Below, in pieces: positions 6,722 to 13,154 of a DNA stretch of 13,154 nucleotides. Positions within the stretch are counted from its first letter, which is position 1; the number at the start of each line of letters is the position of its first letter. The translations under genes were made by a program, and so were the position numbers. Source of the stretch: Planctomycetaceae bacterium (GTDB lineage Bacteria; Planctomycetota; Planctomycetia; Pirellulales; Pirellulaceae); NCBI GenBank assembly GCA_018658605.1, contig JABHUV010000259.1, positions 1 to 13,154 on the forward strand. Direction: 5' to 3'. The notes beneath the pieces were generated by a model. It made no database searches, was not told where the DNA came from, and saw only the letters and a program-made list of their open reading frames with translations.

Positions 6722-8484
6722 GGAGTCTTTTCTCTAATGAATGTTTCAATATTTGCCTCTAGGATTGGTAATGGGACCGCACCGTACCGAAGGACTGCGT
6801 CGTGGAATTCTCGAATGTCGAAGCGTGGGCCTAGCTGCTCTGAGGCTTTTTGGCGCAGTTCGCGAATTTTGAGTTCTCCCATTTTATACGCGAGTGCTTG
6901 TCCTGGCCAAGATATATACCGATCGATTTCCGCTACTATGTTGTGTCGCGAGAGTGACGTATTTTCAAGCATATAGTCAATTGCCTGTTTCCGACTCCAC
7001 CCTTGATAGTGAATACCCGTATCGACCACGAGACGGCAGGCACGCCACATTTCATAACTAAGTCGTCCAAAATTACTATAAGGGTCTGTGTAGAATCCTA
7101 CTTCCAGACCGAGTCGTTCGGCGTATAAAGCCCAGCCTTCAACGAAGGCAGTAAAACCGCTGTATTTGCGAAACGCTGGAATATCCGTTAGCTCCTGCTG
7201 CAGCGCAATTTGCAGGTGATGTCCTGGCACTGCTTCGTGCAGACTCAACGCCTCTAATTCATACAACGGTCGGCTCTTGAGGTTGTAAGTATTGAGGAAG
7301 TATTGCCCGGCAAGCTTTCCACTGGCAGGGGGCGGCTGATAGTAGGCGGTCGTTGTCTTAGGTGCGATATAGGCCGGAATTATCTTCAGGCCGTAAGGGT
7401 TTCGTGGAAGATTCAGAAAAAGCTTAGGCAATTCCCCATCCATTCGCTTGAGGATATAAGCTGTTTCTTTTAAATAGTCTCTAGCGTTAGTGGGATAAAA
7501 TCTTGGATCCGACCGGAGGAATTGCAGGAAATCAGCAAAACCACCGTCAAATTCAACTTGGTCGATAATCTGGAGCATCTCACTTTTAATACGGGCGACT
7601 TCGGTTAATCCGATCTGATGTACCTCCTCCGGCGAAACGTCGAGCGTGGTGAAATGGCGGACGCGATAGCGATAAAACGCGCGGCCATTGGGCAAAGCGG
7701 ACGCCCCAATCGTTCCTCGCGCCGCAGGAATATATGAACGCTGCATGAAATCATGGAATCGTTTATAAGCTGGGACGACGGTGTTCGTAATGCTTTCCAC
7801 CGCCCGTTTCCGGAGTTGTTGTTTTTCGTCGTCGGGTAGTGTTCCTGTAAAATTGAGAAACGGTGTATACATTAAACTTTTCGTCACGTCCTGAACGATA
7901 TGCGCTGTTATCGTTTCTTGATACCCTTGCAGAACAACCGAGGGCAACACATTGCCGGTTAAAATTCCCTCAGCCAATAGTTCAATATGTTGGTCAGTGT
8001 AATCGCCAAATTTGTCCAAGCGATCGATATAGTTCCGATAGTCTTGAGTAGTCTTAAAAGCTAGAGATTTATGCAGTTCGGCGAACTCCATATGGAATCC
8101 TGATCGATTCGATATTGGGATTAAATGACTTTGGTACTTGAACTCTTGGGCGTCGTCGATCAACAACCGCTTTAATATGGCCAAATTCGTTTGGTTGGCG
8201 TGAGATAGTTCGACGGGGTCAATCTCAGATAACCTAGACAGTATTTGTGCTGAGTCTGTAACGCGTTTTAGATGGCGCGATATGGAGACATCGGGTAGGT
8301 CATTAGCACTACCCTTGTCGCCTAATGAAGCCGCTAAAAATGGATTATTTTTGAGCGTTCGCTCCCAGTGCGTGTCGACTAACTTTTCAAATGCCACATC
8401 TGAGCGGGAAGGTTCAGCCGCGTGTATATGGTTGCTAAAAAGCGTCAGTACACAAAGCACACGTAATATAGTAAAAATGTCCAT
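6718..8484 (-). CDS. Secreted DUF885 family (putative metallopeptidase)
   Basis: The 588-residue protein starts with a signal peptide (about 1-22, cleavage likely after HAA at 21-23), so it acts outside the cytoplasm. The mature part matches DUF885 over its length. The metal-site motif HEAVPGHHLQ is at 416-425 (His416, Glu417, His422 or His423) with a downstream FVEGWALYAERLG (447-459) whose Glu449 is the likely third ligand; this is a gluzincin-like arrangement. The C-terminal GQALAYKMGELKI and RYGAVPLPILEANI are also typical. DUF885 proteins are generally treated as zinc-dependent peptidases or carboxypeptidase-like, but substrates are poorly known. No strong Shine-Dalgarno is seen. The HAD gene follows with a 4-base overlap. 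Confidence 0.88.
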   Translation of the reverse strand: MDIFTILRVLCVLTLFSNHIHAAEPSRSDVAFEKLVDTHWERTLKNNPFLAASLGDKGSANDLPDVSISRHLKRVTDSAQILSRLSEIDPVELSHANQTNLAILKRLLIDDAQEFKYQSHLIPISNRSGFHMEFAELHKSLAFKTTQDYRNYIDRLDKFGDYTDQHIELLAEGILTGNVLPSVVLQGYQETITAHIVQDVTKSLMYTPFLNFTGTLPDDEKQQLRKRAVESITNTVVPAYKRFHDFMQRSYIPAARGTIGASALPNGRAFYRYRVRHFTTLDVSPEEVHQIGLTEVARIKSEMLQIIDQVEFDGGFADFLQFLRSDPRFYPTNARDYLKETAYILKRMDGELPKLFLNLPRNPYGLKIIPAYIAPKTTTAYYQPPPASGKLAGQYFLNTYNLKSRPLYELEALSLHEAVPGHHLQIALQQELTDIPAFRKYSGFTAFVEGWALYAERLGLEVGFYTDPYSNFGRLSYEMWRACRLVVDTGIHYQGWSRKQAIDYMLENTSLSRHNIVAEIDRYISWPGQALAYKMGELKIRELRQKASEQLGPRFDIREFHDAVLRYGAVPLPILEANIETFIREKTP

Positions 8485-8654
8485 GACTAGGAAACGCCTA
8501 CAGATGCAGATATATTATTGGCAGATTGAAAAATCATCCATGTTTGTTATAACGTAGCAGATACTAGCCGACTCTTCACCCACATGCAAGGATGTGGACC
8601 GGCTGCACTATCCATATATTGATGTATGAAAATCAAACGAGTATCGGAGGGTGA
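8485..8654. promoter_or_regulatory. Divergent intergenic region with short inverted repeat
   Basis: These 170 bases lie between the divergent starts of the DUF885 and 5-formyltetrahydrofolate cyclo-ligase genes and should hold both promoters. CCACAT/ATGTGG with a 6-base spacer (8580-8597) is the one clear inverted repeat. TATATT at 8615-8620 is a possible -10 for the rightward gene without a good -35. In proteobacteria the cyclo-ligase gene often follows 6S RNA, but I could not recognise a 6S structure here. Confidence 0.4.
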
Positions 8655-8657
8655 ATG

Positions 8658-9281
8658 ATGACAGAGGCAACCACTAGCGGAGCGGAACGCAAAGCGGCCA
8701 TTCGAACGATCGCTTTCGCAAACCGTCGGGATCAAGATGATAAAGATAATTTGAGTCGCGTAATCATGCGCACTTTTATGGAGTTACCGGAATATGCCAA
8801 TGCGCAAACCGTGATGTTTTATGTAGACGTACGAGCAGAAGTACGTACCCGTTACGACCTGCCAACTGCAATTCAACAAGGAAAGAAAGTTGTCGTTCCT
8901 TGGTGTAATGACGATGGAGAATTGGAGTTGTTCCATCTGGAATCGATGGACGAATTGGAAATCGGTATGTATAAAATTTTAGAGCCAGCCGCTCATCTAC
9001 GCGATATCGCGTCAAAAAAGGTGGAGGTAACGGAATTGGATCTAATAATGGTTCCGGGTGTAGGTTTCGATTCTCGCGGTGGTCGCACAGGTATGGGAAA
9101 AGGCTATTATGACAAATGTCTGGAACATGCGCGAGGTGATGCGGCGATTATAGCAGTCTGCTTCGAATGCCAGATGTTCACAGAGATTCCTGTACAATCG
9201 CACGACATTTATATGGACAAGGTGATTACCGAAACGACAACCTACGCGGGGATCGGTCGTTCCGAGGGTACCGACGATTAA
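8658..9281 (+). CDS. fau: 5-formyltetrahydrofolate cyclo-ligase
   Basis: This cytosolic enzyme (5,10-methenyltetrahydrofolate synthetase) uses ATP to convert 5-formyltetrahydrofolate to 5,10-methenyltetrahydrofolate, returning a dead-end folate to C1 metabolism. The N-terminal basic helix (ERKAAIRTIAFANRR) carries the usual lysine and arginine. The core VPGVGFDSRGGRTGMGKGYYD (numbering from the alternative start 8655: 133-153) contains the signature phosphate/Mg loop and GKGYYD, and IPVQSHDIYMDKVITE near the C-terminus is also typical. GGAGG at 8646-8650 is 7 bases before ATG 8658 but only 4 before ATG 8655, so the second ATG is preferred. At 207 residues it has normal family length. It lies 63 bases before fhcD on the same strand, so the two may be one transcript. 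Confidence 0.92.
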   Translation: MTEATTSGAERKAAIRTIAFANRRDQDDKDNLSRVIMRTFMELPEYANAQTVMFYVDVRAEVRTRYDLPTAIQQGKKVVVPWCNDDGELELFHLESMDELEIGMYKILEPAAHLRDIASKKVEVTELDLIMVPGVGFDSRGGRTGMGKGYYDKCLEHARGDAAIIAVCFECQMFTEIPVQSHDIYMDKVITETTTYAGIGRSEGTDD

Positions 9282-9302
9282 TAACAGTCTCGCGACGATT
9301 AA
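9272..9302. repeat. Short direct repeat around fau stop
   Basis: CGACGATTAA occurs at 9272-9281 and again at 9293-9302, 21 bases apart (about two DNA turns), the first copy containing the cyclo-ligase stop codon. It could be a binding site ahead of fhcD or a small local duplication; chance is not excluded. Confidence 0.25.
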
Positions 9303-9344
9303 ATTATACCTAACATAGTATTATCGTTTAGAAAGACCTGTAAA

Positions 9345-10265
9345 TTGGAAAATCCGAACCAAGTTATGGAATGTGAAATTGAGGACACGTACGCAGAGGC
9401 CTTTAAGGGAATCTATGCCGAGGTGTTGATCACCGCTCGCGACCGTTTATGGCTTGATAGAGCGGTTAACGCTTGTACAGGGCACGCTTCAAGCACCATC
9501 ATGTGTGACTGTGAGGCCGGAATCGATCGGTATGTGGACGAATCACTTACGCCAGATCATCGCGTCGGAGCGATAGTGCAATTTCATGTCCCAAAATTCA
9601 AACGGGACCGCGAGCGGCACCTTGAAAAAGTACTGATTGCACGGCTTAGCCAAAACGTATTAACATGTCCCACAGCCCGGGTGTTCAATCTTATCGATGA
9701 GGGGAGCTACTTTACCGTCGGTAAAAAGATTGCGTTCTTCGGTGACGGATATCAATATCGAGCAGAACGATTCAATCGGAAGTTGTGGGTTATTCCAATC
9801 ATGGGAGGCGAATTCGAGCTTTCGAGAAGATTCGGGTTTCGTGAAGGAGTGATGGGGGGCAACCTATGGTTCATGGGAGAAACTGTCGATGCGGCGATTG
9901 CTGCAGCGAGCACCGCAGCAACAGCAGCGGACGCAACACCCGGCGTGGTAACGACGTTCCCGGGTGGCGTAGCGTCAAGTGCTAGTAAAGCAGGCAGCAA
10001 ATACAAGTTTTTAATCGCAAGTACTTTTGAAAAATATTGCCCTACGCTGCGAGAGCAACTTGGTGAACAAAGTGGAGTTCCAAAAGGCGTAAAATCAATT
10101 ATGGAAATAATCGTCAATGGTGCGTCACTGGAAGTCGTTGCAAATGCCACATATGCAGCCATCGACGCCGCCAAGTCAACCCCCGGATTAAAATTGATAA
10201 CGGCTGGAAACTACAACGGTCGCCTCGGTAAATCGTTTATCTATCTAAAACCAGGGCTTCATTAG
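9345..10265 (+). CDS. fhcD: Formylmethanofuran:tetrahydromethanopterin formyltransferase
   Basis: Ftr/FhcD moves a formyl group between methanofuran and tetrahydromethanopterin. In methanogens it serves CO2 reduction; in bacteria it belongs to the formyltransferase/hydrolase complex that finishes formaldehyde oxidation to formate. Nearly the whole family pattern is present: IEDTYAEAF (12-20), IMCDCEAGID (52-61), FFGDGYQ (131-137), GEFELS (155-160), GGN (171-173), FPGGVASSASKAGSKY (205-220), YCPT (231-234) and a C-terminal ITAGNYNGRLG. Length (306) is normal. An alanine-rich stretch at 183-197 is the least conserved-looking part. No ATG opens the frame: the TTG at 9345 is the longest option, and an ATG at 9366 just before EIEDT is possible; neither has a convincing ribosome site. 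The other subunits (fhcA, fhcB, fhcC) are not in the window. Confidence 0.93.
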   Translation: MENPNQVMECEIEDTYAEAFKGIYAEVLITARDRLWLDRAVNACTGHASSTIMCDCEAGIDRYVDESLTPDHRVGAIVQFHVPKFKRDRERHLEKVLIARLSQNVLTCPTARVFNLIDEGSYFTVGKKIAFFGDGYQYRAERFNRKLWVIPIMGGEFELSRRFGFREGVMGGNLWFMGETVDAAIAAASTAATAADATPGVVTTFPGGVASSASKAGSKYKFLIASTFEKYCPTLREQLGEQSGVPKGVKSIMEIIVNGASLEVVANATYAAIDAAKSTPGLKLITAGNYNGRLGKSFIYLKPGLH

Positions 10266-10338
10266 TAAAAACAAACAGGGACAGGGACGCCGGTAAATTT
10301 AGATCACGTACCATCACAGCGCGACATTCTAGCGCAAG
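10266..10338. other. Convergent gap between fhcD and GNAT gene
   Basis: This 73-base gap separates two converging genes. It contains a tandem CAGGGA repeat (10276-10288) and a weak 4-base GCGC stem, but no hairpin with a T-run on either strand, so no intrinsic terminator can be named. Confidence 0.4.
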
Positions 10339-10839
10339 TCATAATTTATTTGGATCGGTGTCGCGCAGATCTTGGCAATAATATATTTGACGAGCTATCT
10401 CTCGAAATCCAAGTTTAGGATAAAGCGATTTCCCGGCCGCATTTTGTTCGAGTGTTTCAATCCTTGCTAATTCCATGTCCTCACTTGTCATTTCATCAAT
10501 CGCAGCTTGAATCAATATCCTGCCAACACCTGCATTCCTTGCTCCAGCCGCAACGGCGAGGTTAGCTATCACTCCTATCTTCGAGGTGCGATTAAGTCGT
10601 ACAGATACAAATCCTATCGTCTGTCCAAATTGTTTCGCTAGCAATACACGACCGTCGGGGTCACTGAAATCCGCACGAATGTGGTCCGCCTTACGGTCTT
10701 GCCAAGACATGCCATTAATTACCCCAAAGTACGATTCAATGTTGCTCTCAAACGAGACCTGTTCAAACGCATCTATAGTTAACTGAATGACTTGTGAAAG
10801 TTCGCTATCGGCGGCGCGTTGTATTTGGACGTCATTCAT
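10339..10839 (-). CDS. GNAT family N-acetyltransferase
   Basis: The 166-residue protein has the GNAT fold: an N-terminal helix pair, then the acetyl-CoA motif A with NLAVAAGARNAGVGRILIQAAIDEM (93-117), where R101-NAGVG-R107 is the pyrophosphate-binding loop, and motif B with AAGKSLYPKLGFREIAR (134-150), including the usual YxKLGF. The family transfers an acetyl group from acetyl-CoA to an amine; the substrate is not predictable. The ATG at 10837-10839 is chosen because GAGAG stands 7 bases upstream and the helicase stop is only 10 bases before it. A GTG at 10875 would add 12 residues and overlap the helicase gene by 26 bases. The spacing indicates one transcript with the helicase gene. Confidence 0.85.
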   Translation of the reverse strand: MNDVQIQRAADSELSQVIQLTIDAFEQVSFESNIESYFGVINGMSWQDRKADHIRADFSDPDGRVLLAKQFGQTIGFVSVRLNRTSKIGVIANLAVAAGARNAGVGRILIQAAIDEMTSEDMELARIETLEQNAAGKSLYPKLGFREIARQIYYCQDLRDTDPNKL

Positions 10840-10849
10840 GGGGTTGCTC

Positions 10850-12826
10850 TCAGTTACTAGTGGTCTCAGCTTCACGTTTTGAGGCTGCGTCGTGCGGATT
10901 ATCTGCTCTACCGATCATTTCGAAAAGAAAACGACTCGGGTTTTGTTCTTGAGCACGTCCCCATTTGCGACGAGTCAGAGCTAAAGATAACGTCAACTCA
11001 TCTTGTGCACGAGTCACGCCGACGTAGGTTAGACGGCGTTCCTCGTCAATCGCAGCCCCTTCTGCGGCAACGGCCCGCGCATGGGGTAACAGGCCTTCCT
11101 CGAGGCCAACCATGTAAACAACCGGAAATTCCAGCCCTTTAGATGCATGTAATGTCAACAACGCCACCGCATTCCGATCAAGTTGATCATCTTTGTTCTC
11201 ATCAAAATCGGATTCGGCAAGAGCAATTTCTTCTAGAAAACCCTCCAGAGATGGTTTTCTTTTTCGGCTCAGATAGGAACCAAACACGTTTGCCATTTCC
11301 TCGACGCTAGCCCAACGTTGCTCCGTTTCAGCGTCATTATCACTGTTACGAGCAACTTCTTTTTTGTAGTTTATTGCCGCGAGAAATGCATGGAAGCTGG
11401 AAATGTCCAGTTCTTCGTTAAATAACCGCTGTTGAGACTGGATTATTGCGATGAAGTTACGGATAGCCATACGAGGTGGTACTTTAAGCGTTTGCAAAGC
11501 ATTCTCATCCAACATAATTTGCCAAAGACTGACGCCTCGTTGCGTTGCAACTTCGACTAACTGAGCTACTGTATTTGCGCTAATGCCACGAGGTGGATTG
11601 TTAATGATTCGCCGCATACTTGGCTCGTCGTCAGCGTGGTGAATAACTCGCAGATATGCCACAAGGTCTTTCACTTCTTTTCGGTCGTAAAAAGAATGGC
11701 TACCAAGAAGGACATAGGGGACGTCGTGTTTTCGGAGTTCAGTTTCAAACAACCGCGGCTGTTCATTGGTTCTAAATAAAATAGCGATGTCGCTTGGTTG
11801 CCGACCGTTGGCTTCTAGGTCTCGTCGAATGGACATGACTACCTGTTGGGATTCGTGTTCTTCGTCCCCGAACTGTTCAATACGTGGTTTCTGTCCCCCT
11901 CGACGCGCGGCCGTAAGAACTTTGTCGTGCCTGTGTGCGTTGAACCTAATTAACCGATTTGATATTTCGAGTATTGCCTCGGTGGATCGATAATTATCCT
12001 CGAGTCGAACTGTCTTCGCCCCGGACCAATCCCGCGAAAAATTAAGGATGTGCCGCACATCGCTTCCGCGAAACCCATAGATGCTTTGATCGTCATCCCC
12101 AACGACGCAGAGATTTCGATGATTTTCGGATAACGCCTTTACGATGTTGTACTGAATATCGTTGGTATCCTGATATTCATCAACCAAAATATGGTCGAAA
12201 CGCGCCGACTCAATTTGCCGAACTTCCGGGAAGTCGCGAAAAAGGACATTTGTTAAAAGCAACAGGTCATCGAAGTCGACATTGCCGCAGCGCATCAACT
12301 CATCCTGATATCGACGAAAAGCCACGGCAGCTAGGTGTTCTTTATCCGTAACGGCGGACTGCGTAGCCAATTTAGGTGCAATACCCTGGGTTTTCCATTT
12401 TCCGATTTGGTATAGCAAGTCACTCGGCTTTAAACTTGCATTGGATATGCGTATTTCCCGTAGGACTTTGCGACAGATTGAATTTTGGTCCGCGGCGTCA
12501 AGGATGGTAAAATTGGTGGGGTAACCGATACGATGAATTTGACGGCGCAGAATTCGTACACATAGCGAATGAAACGTCGAAATTTCTGGCTGATCCTCGC
12601 GGCGCGCCGATATCATGGAACCGATACGAGACTGCATTTCGTTGGCGGCTTTATTGGTGAATGTCATCGCTAGAATTCGGCTCGGAGAGATGCCACTATT
12701 GATCAACTTAGCAATTCGTACTGTTACAACCCGAGTTTTACCGCTACCGGCGCCGGCGAGCACAAGCAACGGTCCCGTCAGCGTGTTTACCGCGTCGCGT
12801 TGAGCGTCGTTTAATGTGGCATCCAT
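10850..12826 (-). CDS. UvrD/Rep/PcrA-type ATP-dependent DNA helicase
   Basis: A complete superfamily 1A 3'-5' helicase of 658 residues. Motifs in order: Q motif LNDAQRDAV (5-13); Walker A AGAGSGKT (24-31); Ia TFTNKAANEM (55-64); Walker B ILVDEYQDTN (213-222); III VVGDDDQSIYGFRGSD (241-256); IV VRLEDNYRST (273-282); V LLTLHASKGLEFPVVYMVGLEEGLLPH (556-582); VI EERRLTYVGVTRAQ (595-608). These enzymes unwind DNA in repair and replication restart. The C-terminus ends about 30 residues after the last helicase domain, without the long linker and Tudor-like tail that PcrA and UvrD use to contact RNA polymerase; in length it is closer to Rep (about 670). I therefore do not choose between rep, pcrA and uvrD. 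The ATG at 12824-12826 has no Shine-Dalgarno, but the Q motif confirms it. Confidence 0.93.
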   Translation of the reverse strand: MDATLNDAQRDAVNTLTGPLLVLAGAGSGKTRVVTVRIAKLINSGISPSRILAMTFTNKAANEMQSRIGSMISARREDQPEISTFHSLCVRILRRQIHRIGYPTNFTILDAADQNSICRKVLREIRISNASLKPSDLLYQIGKWKTQGIAPKLATQSAVTDKEHLAAVAFRRYQDELMRCGNVDFDDLLLLTNVLFRDFPEVRQIESARFDHILVDEYQDTNDIQYNIVKALSENHRNLCVVGDDDQSIYGFRGSDVRHILNFSRDWSGAKTVRLEDNYRSTEAILEISNRLIRFNAHRHDKVLTAARRGGQKPRIEQFGDEEHESQQVVMSIRRDLEANGRQPSDIAILFRTNEQPRLFETELRKHDVPYVLLGSHSFYDRKEVKDLVAYLRVIHHADDEPSMRRIINNPPRGISANTVAQLVEVATQRGVSLWQIMLDENALQTLKVPPRMAIRNFIAIIQSQQRLFNEELDISSFHAFLAAINYKKEVARNSDNDAETEQRWASVEEMANVFGSYLSRKRKPSLEGFLEEIALAESDFDENKDDQLDRNAVALLTLHASKGLEFPVVYMVGLEEGLLPHARAVAAEGAAIDEERRLTYVGVTRAQDELTLSLALTRRKWGRAQEQNPSRFLFEMIGRADNPHDAASKREAETTSN

Positions 12827-12944
12827 ATAAAATCGATTGAAAATAGCGTTTTCCGCAGTTTTTTAGAAAAAAGGATTTTGATTTAATGAATCAGGGTATA
12901 CACGCTTATGTAGTAAGAAGATAACATATTCCTATGGCAATAAT

Positions 12945-13154
12945 ATGCCGGTAACGAAAATCGCTCCATACCTCCTACGGAATTTTCAGATTGCAATGAA
13001 CGAAGAACATCAAGAAGAAGAATTTACAGAAGTAGAGGCTCTTACGGACGAACCACATGATGGGGAAGATCGTGATGACACGCCTCAGCCCGAGTCGACG
13101 CTGCTGACCAGGCGCGCGACTGAGGACGGCGAAACTACTGACGCAACGGAGAAA
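12945..13154 (+). CDS. Acidic protein of unknown function, N-terminal part
   Basis: An open frame of exactly 70 codons runs from ATG 12945 to the right edge without a stop. After MPVTKIAPYLLRNFQIA the sequence from a second Met (residue 18, base 12996) is strongly acidic and low-complexity: runs of Glu in 20-30, further Asp/Glu clusters at 36-46, then Thr- and Glu-rich residues to 70. It looks like a disordered N-terminal tail in front of a domain outside the window. No signal peptide or motif is evident. Neither ATG has a strong ribosome-binding site, so the start is uncertain. It is divergent from the helicase gene across a 118-base gap. No function can be assigned. Confidence 0.55.
   Translation, partial: MPVTKIAPYLLRNFQIAMNEEHQEEEFTEVEALTDEPHDGEDRDDTPQPESTLLTRRATEDGETTDATEK

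Noticed and set aside
8485..8654. 6S RNA upstream of the 5-formyltetrahydrofolate cyclo-ligase gene
   Set aside because: The linkage is common in proteobacteria, but I see no long interrupted hairpin with a central bubble, and only one 6-base-pair repeat.
9885..9942. Alanine-codon-rich stretch in fhcD as an inserted repeat
   Set aside because: Codons are mixed and there is no exact DNA repeat unit; the family normally has an alanine-rich helix in this area.
10276..10288. Tandem CAGGGA as a repeat array
   Set aside because: Only two copies; too short to mean anything alone.
12886..12924. Twelve-codon reading frame (MNQGIHAYVVRR) with AAGGA upstream, as a possible leader peptide before the right-edge gene
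   Set aside because: The ribosome site is 10 bases away, the peptide has no run of one regulatory amino acid and no attenuator hairpin follows; short frames like this are expected by chance.

Overview
The window looks like chromosomal housekeeping DNA from a bacterium, most likely a planctomycete (Planctomycetota) of moderate GC. The main argument is a complete bacterial formylmethanofuran:tetrahydromethanopterin formyltransferase (9345-10265). Bacterial copies of this enzyme come mainly from methylotrophic proteobacteria and planctomycetes, and the weak or absent Shine-Dalgarno sites before several starts (queC, the WYL regulator, fhcD, the helicase) fit planctomycetes. This is inference from gene content; there is no rRNA or other phylogenetic marker here.

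Layout, left to right. A truncated queC (preQ0 synthesis) runs off the left edge on the minus strand; its leader carries a strong hairpin next to a perfect TATAAT box. A lone lemA gene points the other way and ends tail-to-tail, with a 4-base overlap, against a minus-strand series: a WYL-domain regulator (1226-2230), a threonine synthase-like PLP enzyme (2272-3504) and an Nramp-like membrane transporter with a large soluble insertion (3565-5451). These three are read transporter, then synthase, then regulator, with gaps of 60 and 41 bases, so co-transcription is plausible.

Next on the minus strand are a small orphan lipoprotein (5649-5945) and a tightly coupled pair, a secreted DUF885 peptidase-like protein followed by a HAD phosphatase that overlaps it by 4 bases. 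A 170-base divergent region separates these from a plus-strand pair: 5-formyltetrahydrofolate cyclo-ligase and the formyltransferase fhcD. This places a folate C1 enzyme beside a methanopterin C1 enzyme. After a short convergent gap come a GNAT acetyltransferase and, just upstream of it in transcription order, a UvrD/Rep/PcrA-type helicase, both minus strand and apparently one unit. At the right edge an acidic protein of unknown function starts on the plus strand and leaves the window.

No rRNA, tRNA, CRISPR array, insertion sequence, phage gene or recognisable defence system was seen. No gene-free stretch exceeds 300 bases; the longest are 357-572 and 5452-5648. I did not find a clearly new multi-gene system. 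The best leads are the queC leader hairpin, the fau-fhcD pairing, the altered motifs and soluble insertion of the Nramp-like transporter, and a threonine synthase that has lost its N-terminal zinc-ribbon cysteines.
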